Shown piece by piece: positions 1 to 11,521 of a DNA stretch of 64,000 nucleotides. The translations under genes and the position numbers were made by a program. The stretch comes from Skeletonema tropicum (lineage: Eukaryota > Bacillariophyta > Thalassiosirophyceae > Thalassiosirales > Thalassiosiraceae). The stretch lies in assembly GCA_037178625.1 (NCBI GenBank), contig CM074138.1, forward strand, positions 1,922,001 to 1,986,000. The letters are read 5' to 3'. The notes below the pieces were generated by a model, which saw only the letters and a list, made by a program, of their open reading frames with translations, did not search any database and was not told where the DNA came from. The stretch's first letter is position 1, and the number at the start of each line of letters is the position of its first letter.

Positions 1-336
1 TCAAGATATCGCATACTAGAGTTGAGAATTCTCCACCCCAACGTGATTTTCGTCGTCAATCAGCCAAGTAAATGTTAGAACAACATCATATGCAGTGCAG
101 GAAAGCTTCCTGCTCTCCTATTCGCCCCAACAGGCGAGCTAGACGGTCAAGCCCGTGCTTGAATTCAAGCCAGATTTTACAAAATGTCGGCAGAAGGTTG
201 GCACACAGTACATCAAGGATAGGCGTGCCACATGCCGCATAGAGGTCAAAACCTACTCCACATATCATAAGAAGGTTCCCATGTGCACTGTTTGTTGGGG
301 GAAGCATAAACAATTACACAACAACACATAATTCTC

Positions 337-540
337 GACCACTAATTAGTGGTCACTAAAATAGCGATTTTATGGTGTGTATATAGCTATCTCTACTTCT
401 ATTTGGGCGTTTTCATTGCGGATTTTTGGACTTGGACTCTGTTGTAGAGGTCTTTGGTGGTGTATTCCTTGAATGTTAGGGTTTGGGAGGTGTTAGAATG
501 CCCTCTATATACCATCTACGTACGACCACTAATTAGTGGT
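337..540. repeat. Short element bounded by an 18-bp palindrome
   Basis: GACCACTAATTAGTGGTC is a perfect palindrome at 337-354. All but its last base recurs at 524-540, leaving about 170 bases between the two. The layout, with a self-complementary hairpin at each end, resembles a MITE-like insertion. It has no coding capacity. I could not define a target-site duplication, so the true ends are uncertain. The rest of 1-1600 holds no gene I can support. Confidence 0.45.
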
Positions 541-785
541 TTTGGCCAGGAGGGAACCCAAAATGAAAATGACGAAGATCGAAGATGATCTCAGATGCTC
601 TCAATCAGATGGCAGCTGTCAGCTCAGCTCAGCTGTCAGCTTGGTAATGACAACATGGAAATGACAACATGGAAAAGAAAAGGAAAAGGCCTGGAAAAGG
701 CTGATGTTAGTAAGGTAAAACCACCAAACCGCTGTACTTTCTTAGTTCGTAGTTCGAGGGGGAGGGATGGAGACTAAGTGTATTG

Positions 786-804
786 TCTCTCTCTCTCTCT
801 CTCT
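786..804. repeat. TC dinucleotide microsatellite
   Basis: An uninterrupted TC run of about nine to ten units lies in the non-coding region upstream of the helicase gene. Confidence 0.9.
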
Positions 805-1600
805 AGCTCTAGAGTACGTAACTGCTATCAAGATCCGGGGGAGTTCTGGCCTTTTTTTACCGCTCAATCATTGGAGGGTCACAAAATAAATCAATATGAG
901 TCAGAAATCCAATGTTGACGGCAACCTCTTTGTAGTAGTACAGCGAGAGAGTGAAGATGGACAAGAGATGGTACTCTCGAGGAGGCAGAGGCAGTGGCAA
1001 AGGCGTAATTAGCATCTCTGATTATGAATGATGACGAGGAGGAGGGCGGCGACTACTTACGATGGAACTGCTGTTGCATCTATGTTGAACATAATAAAAT
1101 TTGAGGTAGCTCGTGGCTCTCTCGATTATTGGGATACGGCGGTGAAACAGAGCAAAAGAGTTCATTCAAACAGGAGCAATTTCGTGTAGATAGAATGAAG
1201 ATAGAAGTGGAAAGAAGAATAAGGAAGAAAAAAAACATGAACAAAGAATGAAAGAACTGCTTGACTTCTCTTGAAAGTGGTCTTGATGGAGAAAGTGAAG
1301 CATGTGGTAACGTCTCGAACGGAACACTGGCGATGAATTCGATTGGTGAATGACGGCGATGGAGAGAAAATCTTGGGGGTAAATGACATACTTATTATTA
1401 TTGAGCCCTCGGTTTCAATTTCCCATGTTTCGTCGGCCAGAGAAACATGTGCGGGCCACTGTGGAATCAACATTTTCGATTAAGAGCTGTGAAATTTTCT
1501 CATCGAGTGTGTGAACATATTCACACAGAGTTGGAAGCCTCATTTCATGTTAGAAGAGTTGAATTGAGACAACAACGACAACACAAACTATCACGTTGCT

Positions 1601-4600
1601 ATGCCTCGCCAATCAGGCCGCCGAGGGGGCAAATCCTCAAGGAATGGGGGGTCTGGGTCTGGGTATCATCGCGGTGCTAGGAAATACGGCACGCCAAACC
1701 GGAATGGAGGTGGACAAACGGGGCATTCACAGCCGAGGAATGAAGAGCGCCGTTTCTTTGACGCTTTGACGAAACACGAAGACTCTGTGATTCGGAGTGT
1801 GGATGAAGCGAAGCGTTTGATGAGAGCTGCCTTGGCGTTTGCAGCTTCAGATTCTGCACCAGCACTCTTGTATCGTCTCGATGAACACGCCGGTACAAGT
1901 GCACTCCGGAAGTGCTTGGAATTCTTTGACGCATCTTTATTTGAGGAGGGATTGCTTCCACTACTAGAGCGACTTGCACAGGAAGATCTCAACAAACCAG
2001 TTTATGAGATTCCCATGAACTCCATCATACTAAAACTGTACAATCTTAATTTTCTTGTGCCTTCCATCAGGTCCATTCTAACCGATTGGATTGCAGGCGG
2101 GCAAAATGATAAGAGGACGGCGTTGGCTTGGTTCTTCGGCAAACTAGCTGTTGACAACGAAGAAGCAAGGAAAGATAAAGATGTGATAGCTATAGCAAAG
2201 GAGCTTGAAGGAGCTGGATGTGCGGGTCACCTTCAGACTATCCTCGAAGGCAATAAAGTGCAAGTCAGCTTGACAGAGATTAGGGACACTCAAATGGAAT
2301 CAGCAGGAGGGCGCCACGATAATGACAAAAAAGACTTTCGGTCGATTGCAATTGTGCCCACTTGTCAAGAGTTTGTTTGCGCTGCCGATCCGTACTTACC
2401 GCTACCTGCGGAGGATGGGTCGGCCACTGAAGCTTTTGTTTTGGATCGTCACTTTCGTCTTTTAAGAGAGGATCTCATTGGACCATCAAAAGAAGAGAAA
2501 GGTATCTTTGAAGTGACTTTTTCACTAAAAAATCTTCTTTTCCCTCCTGTCAACTCACTTACATCCTTTCAATGCACTTGCTCTTCTCGTTTACACACAT
2601 GAATAATCTCCGAAGACGATCCAAAGAAACAGCAGAGAGACATTATCTACGGGGTGCGCCCGGTAGCAATTGAGACGGGTGCTGCCATTTATGGTAACGG
2701 CGACAAAAGGAGGGATAGAATTGTAGGCGAGACTGATCCTTGCATCATGTTTAAGATTCAGCTGCCTAAATGGTTTCGTGTACATTCCATGAAGTCAAAG
2801 AAGGAGAAAGAAGATTATTGGGACCAAAACAGGCGTATCTTGCCCCGTGATGCCCTTGTTTGTCTGGAAAGGAGGGATGAGAAAAATCAATGGCAGCCTC
2901 TCAGATTTGGTACGATTGTACGTCGTGAGAAGAAAAACTTGGTAGCAGATCAGCCATCGATTGGAATCTCATTCACGTCAATCGAAGACATTCAAAATAC
3001 ACTCATGGAGCTATCAGATCGTTCCATGCCGCCAACCAGGCTTGTTGTCGTTTCTGCTGATCTGTTTGCATACCAGCCGATCTTGCGAGGGCTGCAGATG
3101 ATGACTGAGGTGCCATTCAAAAATGAAATCGTCAATGCTGAAAGAAGTCTTCCTGCTGCTGACGCACCAATTGCAATACCAGCTTCGATGAAGGACCGTG
3201 TTGAAAAACTAGACAATGGACAACATGAGGCCCTTTGCGCTGCGCTTAACGACCGTCTATGTCTCATACAAGGTCCACCAGGTGAGATATTACACATGTA
3301 CTCGTGAACTAGTTGCCTAAAGTGCTTGTCAATTAATATCTATTTCTACAATCATCACAGGTACCGGGAAGAGTTTCATTGGAACTCTTTTGGCCGAAAT
3401 ATTCCTTGCATCGACGCATCACACCATTTTGGTTGTGACATTTACCAATCACGCGTTGGACGACTTTCTAGAATCTCTCTTGGATAAAGGGGTCAAAAAG
3501 ATTGTTCGCATGGGAGGAAGAAGTCGAAGTGATCGACTCTCAGAGTATAACTTGCGTGAATTGAGCTGCAGTGGAAAGGCTCCATTTTCTAGGGAGCAAA
3601 CGCGCCGATACGCCCAACTAAAGAAGACGATCGAAGAAGCTGAAAAGGATGTCAAGCATCATGAGAAAATACTGTCACGAGAAATCGGAGAAAAGTGGTG
3701 GAACAGAGTAGAGCCTTTTCTTAAGACTTATCACCAGAATAGTTGGGAGCAGTAAGTCTTTTTTTGCATTTTGTCCTTGTATTAGTTATGGTTCATTTCG
3801 CATCTAAGGTCTGTTCTCCCGAACTGGCGTTATTTAGGCTCCATGTTCCAGACGATGTGATCGAGGACGCAGATGGGTTCCGTACTGCTGGTATAACTGG
3901 GGAAGACTTTTTGTGGAAGTGCTGGTTGAAGAATAAGGATCCCCCGGCCTTTCTGAGGGAGAAAGTTATGGGTGCACTATGGAAGCTTTCTCCAGCCGAG
4001 AGAAAGGCTCAAAAGCTCATGTGGCAGCATCAGCTTTATGAAAGTGAGAGGGAAGAAGTTGCCTTGGCATTGAAGACTATCAAAACAGCGAGAGATGAGC
4101 TAAAGGGCCTTCAACAAATCACCGACGCAAACATTTTGTCCAAAGCTAGAGTCATTGGTTGTACGACGACCAAAGCTGCGATGTGCAAGTCTCTCCTCAA
4201 CGGCGTTGGTGCTGGAATACTGTTGGTCGAAGAAGCTGGAGAAATTAGGGAAGCAGATATTTTGACAAGGTATGTGCTAACTGTCCTTGGCAAAGGCAAA
4301 GGAATTGTAGATTATTACATCTGCTAAGGAAGGTGCTCACAATAAATCGCTTCTTTCCACACTCAGTCTTAGTCAAAGTACGAAGCGCTTGGTGATGATA
4401 GGTGATCACAAGCAGCTCCGCCCCAAATGCCAGCATTATCCGCTCACGGTGGAATCGAATCGTGGGTTTGACCTGAATCGTTCTTTGTTTGAGAGGCTTG
4501 CTACCACACCACATTTCCGTTTAGCGACGTTAGGAGTGCAGCATCGAATGCACCCGGAGATTAGCAGCATTCCAAAACTTCTCACATACAAAGATCTTGT

Positions 4601-7600
4601 AGACGCACCGAAAGTTAGTTCTCACCCTGCACCTTTAGGTCTTGACTCCCGTGTGATCTTCGCGAATCATCATTTCTCTGAAGACGAGCAAAACGTGAAT
4701 GCATTGGAATCTGTCTCAAAGACCAATTCGCACGAGAGAGCTATGATTCTGAAAACAGTGCAATACATGTTGAAGCAAGGTTATTCTCACGATGACATAG
4801 TAGTCCTGACTCCTTATCTTGGGCAGATGATGAAGCTACAGGCTGACTTGCAAAAGTGTGTTAGAGTTTCTTTGGATGAACGTGATTTGAATGAAGCACG
4901 TGAGCAATTTCGAGGAGATGATAACTTTTCAGAAGAATTGGCAGCTGCAAAAAAAGGAGGCAGTCTGCCACCGTCTAAACCAGCCATCCGTGTTGCTACT
5001 ATCGATAACTATCAGGGAGAAGAAGCCAAAATTGTTCTAGTATCTCTTGTTAGAAGTAATAACTTTGGACAAATCGGTTTCTTGAAAGAGCCGGAAAGAG
5101 TAAATGTTATGCTCTCACGAGCGAGGGAATGTGAAATCATTTTTGGCAATCGAGCTACTCTAGAGCAGGCAAAAGGAACCCTGTCACCGCTCAAAGGTGG
5201 TTTACTATGGAAGACAATATTCTCGCATCTTGATGCAAGTGGCTGTATTTTTGATGGTCTACCAGTTCTATGTCAGAACCACCAATCTAGAGCAATCCTC
5301 TCTAGCCCTGCAGACTTTGAAACTTACTGCCGCGATGGCGGATGCACCAAGAAGTGCTTGAGGGAGCGTGACGAGTGTAATCATCCTTGCCAAAAGAATT
5401 GTCACCCTGGACCATGCCCCAAATGTCCTGTGATGTGTCCTGATGTCTGTTCGCGCGGGCATGCTTTGTCGAAGCGATGCAGTTCTGAAATACTCCCGAA
5501 ATGTTATCGCAACATTACTTGGACTTGCCCCATGGGTCATCATGCTTCCGGGCCGTGCTACAAGGGTAGATTTGGAAGTGAATGCAAGATATGTAAGGCC
5601 ATTCAATTAGAGGAAGATGCTTGTATCAGACGGGAAGAGGAGTTGAATAAGGAGCTGCAGGATAAACATCAGCGATTGGCAGAGGTAAAGAGAAAGGTAG
5701 AGGAAGTCAAGCTATCCCACGCTCGTGGCAAAGAGCTTGCAGGCATTGAAAGGGAGCTTGCATTGGCTCAAGAGGAACTCAATGGGTTTCTTGCTCTTGA
5801 GTCCGGGACTGATGATGAGTTCCTTGATGCTGCGGAGACTGCAGATGATACGTCTTCAGACACTCTGAAAAGGAACGTATTAGCCTTGCTCCAAAGGCAA
5901 CATCAAGTATGCTTGTCCAATTTTTCAGAGATGTACAGAGATGAATTCGGGTCTGTCTTCGATGATGATGCCAACAAATGCATGCCCATCCACAGCAAGA
6001 AGAAGCGCAAGCTCAAAGATGTACTGCAATGCATGCCTTTCTGTGAGTTTGTTGCGAGTAAAAAGAAAAATCAGATTGACGTGCGGCTGCGCGATGCATA
6101 CAATAAATCTGATCGACCTCCCAAAGTGCAGAAAACGAAGCCCGTCGAAACGGAGGAGGTAGAAAATCCAAAGTCGCATGAGCATAATGATGATTCGGTA
6201 ATACTCGAGCCGTCAAATACCTCACAGCAGTACAATCCAAAGTCGATATCTGACTCCGCGTCTTCTTCTATTTTACCGCCCATGTCTTCTGTGAAGCATA
6301 CGTCGAGAGATTGTGAAACAGCTGTCACTGCAGTTCTCCAACGTTATATTGCTGAGGGCGCCCTCAAAGCTGATGACCTTTTGGATGAAATATCAGTCAA
6401 GTCACCCTCAATTGATGCTCTGAGATTTATGATAGAGTTAGAACTAAACCCTGGTGGTAGTTCCTCATCCCCACCATTTTCTCAGACGTCAGATAATACT
6501 ACCAATGCCCTTACACTGACTGCAAGGGCGATGGATCTGTCCAAGAAGTTCCCACTACAAGCGCGTGAATTTGCGCAACAGGCTCTTTCCTACATCAGGG
6601 ATGCAAACGTGAACAAATATTATCCACAGAGCTGGGCTGCCGAGCTTGAAACGATTTGTACGCAATCTTTGAATCCACAAACCAAAGGTTCAACCATTGG
6701 CAAATCACACAAAACTGCCCGCGAAGCATGGCTTGATGTCAAGAGCAATGATCCCAAGGCGCCTGAAGTCATGAGTGATGCTATTTTGCAAATGACAGGT
6801 CTCGAGGCAGTAAAAGAGGCTCTGTTGAGTATGTACCATCGATTCAAGCTTTCTCAAGAGCAGGGGGATGGACCCGCGGCTTCATATAATGTTCGTTTTG
6901 AAGGGAATCCTGGGTAAGTGCATTAGTTGATATCATTTCCTGTATTGTTTTGACTTTTACACAACTCACATCAAATACCCCTTCTTTTATGTGAATAATT
7001 CGTAGAACGGGAAAGACAACAATTGCAAGACATTATGGGTTGTTTCTACAGCAGCTGTTTGTTCTACCTGAGGGTTCGCTCTTTCAAGAGACAAATGGTG
7101 CAAAACTCATCCAAGGCGGTGTGAAGGGGCTGAAAGATCTATTGGAAGATATGAAAAGCAATGGAGGGGGGGTTATTTTTGTTGACGAAGCGTATCAGCT
7201 AGCTGACGATAGAGAAGGAAAGAAAGTTCTGGATTTCATTCTTCCACTTGCTGAGAGCCTTGAAACTGAGTATGGATCTTTAGTTTGGGTGTTTGCTGGG
7301 TACAAGAAGCCCCTGGAGAAGTTATTCGAACACAACGAGGGCCTCCCGTCACGGTTTCCTTACAGGTTCATTTTTGAGGATTACACTGATGATGAGCTTC
7401 AGAAAATTTTCTGCGATATGATGGAGTTCAAACCACCTCAGCGGAAGTTGCCAAAGAAGGAGAAGCAAGAGAAGAAGGTCACGTCAACCTACCAAAACAG
7501 CAATTACTACAGCTATCCGAGNNNNNNNNNNNNNNNNNNNNNNNNNNNNNNNNNNNNNNNNNNNNNNNNNNNNNNNNNNNNNNNNNNNNNNNNNNNNNNN

Positions 7601-10600
7601 NNNNNNNNNNNNNNNNNNNNNNNNNNNNNNNNNNNNNNNNNNNNNNNNNNNNNNNNNNNNNNNNNNNNNNNNNNNNNNNNNNNNNNNNNNNNNNNNNNNN
7701 NNNNNNNNNNNNNNNNNNNNNNNNNNNNNNNNNNNNNNNNNNNNNNNNNNNNNNNNNNNNNNNNNNNNNNNNNNNNNNNNNNNNNNNNNNNNNNNNNNNN
7801 NNNNNNNNNNNNNNNNNNNNNNNNNNNNNNNNNNNNNNNNNNNNNNNNNNNNNNNNNNNNNNNNNNNNNNNNNNNNNNNNNNNNNNNNNNNNNNNNNNNN
7901 NNNNNNNNNNNNNNNNNNNNNNNNNNNNNNNNNNNNNNNNNNNNNNNNNNNNNNNNNNNNNNNNNNNNNNNNNNNNNNNNNNNNNNNNNNNNNNNNNNNN
8001 NNNNNNNNNNNNNNNNNNNNNAGGACCCCCTAATGCTGGTCAGACTACTAAATGTCGTAATGGAATGACATGGACTTACGTTCAGAATTCTGGTTGGAGC
8101 GACAAGTATGGAAACAGAACTGTTGACCCTAAAAGAGTTGGGACGAGGTCATTCGAACTTGTGGACGAGAAAGGCAACATGTGGGTTCATCAGGACAACA
8201 GCTGGAAGAGTGATAGTGGATCTTCTCAGAAGCATTATCCGGGCTCTCCTGATCCTATCAAGTCTACAAAGAAGAACAGGCGTGATAATCCTTTTCACTG
8301 CGATGAGCAGCATCTAGAGCTTGCAATAAAGCGACTTGGTCGGCGAAGAGGAGAGCGTGGCTTTGGAAATGCGAGGGCGGTTCGGATTCTATTCGAAACT
8401 GCGAGGGATAGACAGGCGATCCGCATCACAAAAGAGCGAAGAATGAATTCTGGCGTAGATATTTTCAGATTCTCCAAGGAAGACCTTCTTGGACCAGATG
8501 TTACAGCTGACTCTCTCACAAAGAGCATGGCGTGGACAGAGTTGAAGAATTTGGAAGGATTGACACCGGTAAAAGAGTCCGTCGAACATTTGTTCAATTT
8601 AGTGCTTAGGAATGCCGAGCGTGAAAAGAGAGGGAAGGAACTATTGGGTGTGTCCTTAAACCGTCTCTTTTTAGGCAACCCTGGAACAGGAAAGACGACA
8701 GTTGCTTCTCTCTACGGTCGGATTCTGGCTGACTTAGGGCTACTGTCCAAGGGAGAAGTTATCCTAAAATGTGCATCAGATTTTGTCGGCGAACATCTTG
8801 GCTCCTCTGAGAAAATCACTCAAGGCATACTGAAAAGTGCTGAAGGTTGTGTCCTAGTTATCGATGAAGCATACAGCCTATACACAGGAGGCCCAACAGG
8901 AGGTGGTACTAATGATCCATACAAGACTGCGGTAATCGACACAATTGTAGAGAAGGTCCAAGCCAAGCCTGGCGCCGATATTGCTGTTGTAATGATTGGT
9001 TACAGAGAGGAGATGGAAAATATGTTGCAACATGTAAATCCTGGCTTATCACGGCGCTTCCAGATCGATGACGCTTTCAACTTTCCAGATTTCAATGACG
9101 AAGCGCTTGTGAGAATTATAGTGGCATCTGCCAAAAAGCGTGGCGTGAAGTTGAGTTTGAAGGTGGCAAAGAGAGCTGTGAAGACGCTCGCGAAATCTAG
9201 GGCGAAGCCCCACTTTGGCAATGCAGGAGCAGTTGACAACCTTCTCTCAAAAGGTATTCTTTCGATGCAACGCAGAGATCAGCAAAATGATGAATTGACT
9301 GCGGAAGATTTCGATTACAGCGGTGACGGTGTAGACGCAGCCACCCTGGACTCCCTGTTTGATGACCTGATTGGTTGCGAGTCAGTGAAAAAGCAGATGG
9401 CTGAACTCAAGAGCACGGTGGAATTCTCTCAAGCTCAGGGAAAGAGTGCTGTTTCATGTGGCGTCAGTCACTGCTACTTGTTTTTGGGGAATCCTGGAAC
9501 TGGCAAGACGACTTGCGCTAGAAAAATGGGGCGTATGTTCAATGCATTGGGCCTTTTGCCCGGAGAAGAATTGGTGGAGGCAAAAGCAAGTGATTTGATT
9601 ACGGGGTATGCAGGTCAGGCAGGAAAATGCACAAGAGATATTCTACGTAAAAGTCTTGGCGGAGTCCTTTTCATAGATGAGGCGTACCAAATGGACCCTT
9701 CTAGGGGAGGGTCGTTTATGACTGAAGCGGTTGACGAATTGGTCGGGGCCCTGACTGAAGAAGAATTCAAGGGGAAGCTTTTGGTTATTCTGGCTGGCTA
9801 CGATGAGGATATGGAGCAAATGATGAATACCAATCCTGGTCTCAAATCGAGGTTTTCTGAGAGAGTGCATTTTGATGACTTCAATACGAAAGCTGTTTCA
9901 CACCTTCTCCTTGCTGAACTGAAAAGGGCAGATGTTCCGCTAAACGAACCAGATCCTGATGCACTTTTGGAACTTTCCCAGCGGCTCATTGACGAAAGCG
10001 GATCATCATTTGGAAACGGGCGCGATTGTGTGACATGGGGAAAATATGTTTACAAGGTTGTGGCAAAGCGATTCAGTCAGCAGTCAAAGACGACCGGTGC
10101 AATGGTATCGTTGAATTCAACCCTTGATGATATCAAGAGAGGCCTTGAACAGCTCCTAGATTCACGTAGGTCAAGGGTAGGTGGACAATCATGTGCAATA
10201 GTTGGTCAAAGGAAATCACTAGAGGCTACGGCCCAGAATCAGGATTTGCCACCTATCAAACATGCTCAGTCAACTCAGATGATTGAGATAGAGCACGAAG
10301 TGGATATTGAGCCAGAAGATGTTGCAGAGGAGAAAGATATTGAAGTCCCAACAAATATCTTTGACGGCATGGACCCAGCATTTCTCAAAACTCTTCAGAA
10401 TGCTATTGACGCAATGGGCCTCGGGTCGGAAGATGGAGCAAATCGTCTTAGAGACCTAAGTCCAGATAGCAAAGAATTCGCAGACTTGATTTGTTTGTTG
10501 GAGAGAGACGCTGATTTAGATTATGACGACGCAAAAGCTAAGCTTAAAGAATGGCAATCGAATCAAGAAAATCTGGAGGCTATGATACAGCGGGAAAAGC

Positions 10601-10734
10601 AAAAGTCAAAGACTATTGGAGCTCGTCCGATTTGGCGGTGCGGGGTCTGTGGGCGAGCGGACAAGCCTTGGATTGCTTGCAATGTAGCTCCCTTTATTGT
10701 AGGTTATGAAAAAGTTCCTATTGGGGGAGAGTAA
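1601..10734 (+). CDS. ZNFX1/UPF1-like SF1 helicase fused to NFX1 zinc fingers and three CbbX-like AAA+ domains
   Basis: Exons by GT-AG borders and frame: 1601-2501, 2616-3281, 3361-3751, 3838-4269, 4367-6913, then 7006 into the gap and 8022-10734. The N-terminus is basic and Gly-rich. Walker A (GPPGTGKS, about residue 519) is split by an intron. Then come the DEAG-box equivalent LLVEEAGE, motif III IGDHKQLRP and motif VI MLSRA, all UPF1-type. NFX1-like Cys/His fingers lie near residues 1118-1208, followed by a charged coiled-coil stretch. Three AAA+ modules follow, each with GNPGTGKTT and a DEAY Walker B. The C-terminus has CGVCGRADKPW, a small zinc-ribbon-like motif. ZNFX1 relatives are RNA helicases linked to RNA surveillance and antiviral or small-RNA silencing; the role here is inferred. 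Exonic sequence outside the gap is an exact multiple of three (8166 bases). ATG 1601 is the first in frame. Confidence 0.88.
7522..8021. other. Assembly gap (500 N)
   Basis: Exactly 500 unknown bases lie inside the helicase-AAA gene, between the Walker B part of the first AAA+ module and its C-terminal lid. The open frame before the gap and the frame after it would not join across 500 bases. The gap length is therefore probably nominal, or an intron lies within it. Confidence 0.97.
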
Positions 10735-11521
10735 GAGGGGGAACAGGGTTAGTGCTTACGAAACACTTTGTTACATCATTATAGAGATCTGATTTGATTC
10801 AAACATCTATTGTAAATTGTAATCTCTTGGAAAAAAGAACATTGTATCCTGATTCTTGTGAGTGATATCCCTGAGTCCCAATTATGTTCCATAAGGGCCC
10901 TTGATCCAGCAAGTTGATATGATTGAATAAGTATTTACACCACTTGTTAATTGACTCACAAAAGTAATATCGTACCCCGGGAGGCCGGAAGATTCAGTGC
11001 AATAAACAGAGTGAAATACTTCCTAAATACCTCTCTACTTCTTTGTTCTTCACAGGATAGGAACTCCAGAGAGAGGAGCAAGTGATGTGTTTTAGAGTAT
11101 CAACTACTGCATTATCCAAATCAGAAAGTTAAGGCATATTCTGATAAGGAGTTCTAAATCCGATAGTTTGTTATTTTTGCCTTTTCGAGAAAAATTCTAT
11201 GAAATAAATATCTGGTTGCATTATTATTGGACAATCTTCCCGAAGTATATTATTTGCGTCACCATCAAAAGTTCAAGATCGCTACACAGCGACAAAGCTA
11301 AAATTTTTTGAATCCTCTCCCAAAATTGTCTCCTGAAATGAAACAATTCCATAATAATGATATTCATTGTGAACATCCAGTGCTCGGAATTCATCTCCAG
11401 AATTTGTGACCACACCTATCAGAATTCCCCTCACAGCAGCTATCGCATGAAATACTATTATTTGGGGCCTAGACTCCCGATCAGACACAGTGCCTGGCGG
11501 CAAGCAAGGAGTAGCAGTTGG
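10735..11521. other. 3' flank of the helicase gene with a decayed antisense hydrolase tail
   Basis: Read on the minus strand, about 10790-10880 encodes a degraded match to the last residues of the alpha/beta hydrolase at 31190-32428: an NQDTMFFFPRD-like string against HQGTMFFFPRD there. It then meets a stop. Nothing else recognisable lies between here and the stop codon of the PS-repeat gene at 11522. Confidence 0.55.

Noticed and set aside
8300..10734. AAA+ modules as the plastid Rubisco activase CbbX
   Set aside because: They are continuous with a helicase and NFX1 fingers, occur in triplicate and lack a plastid targeting start.
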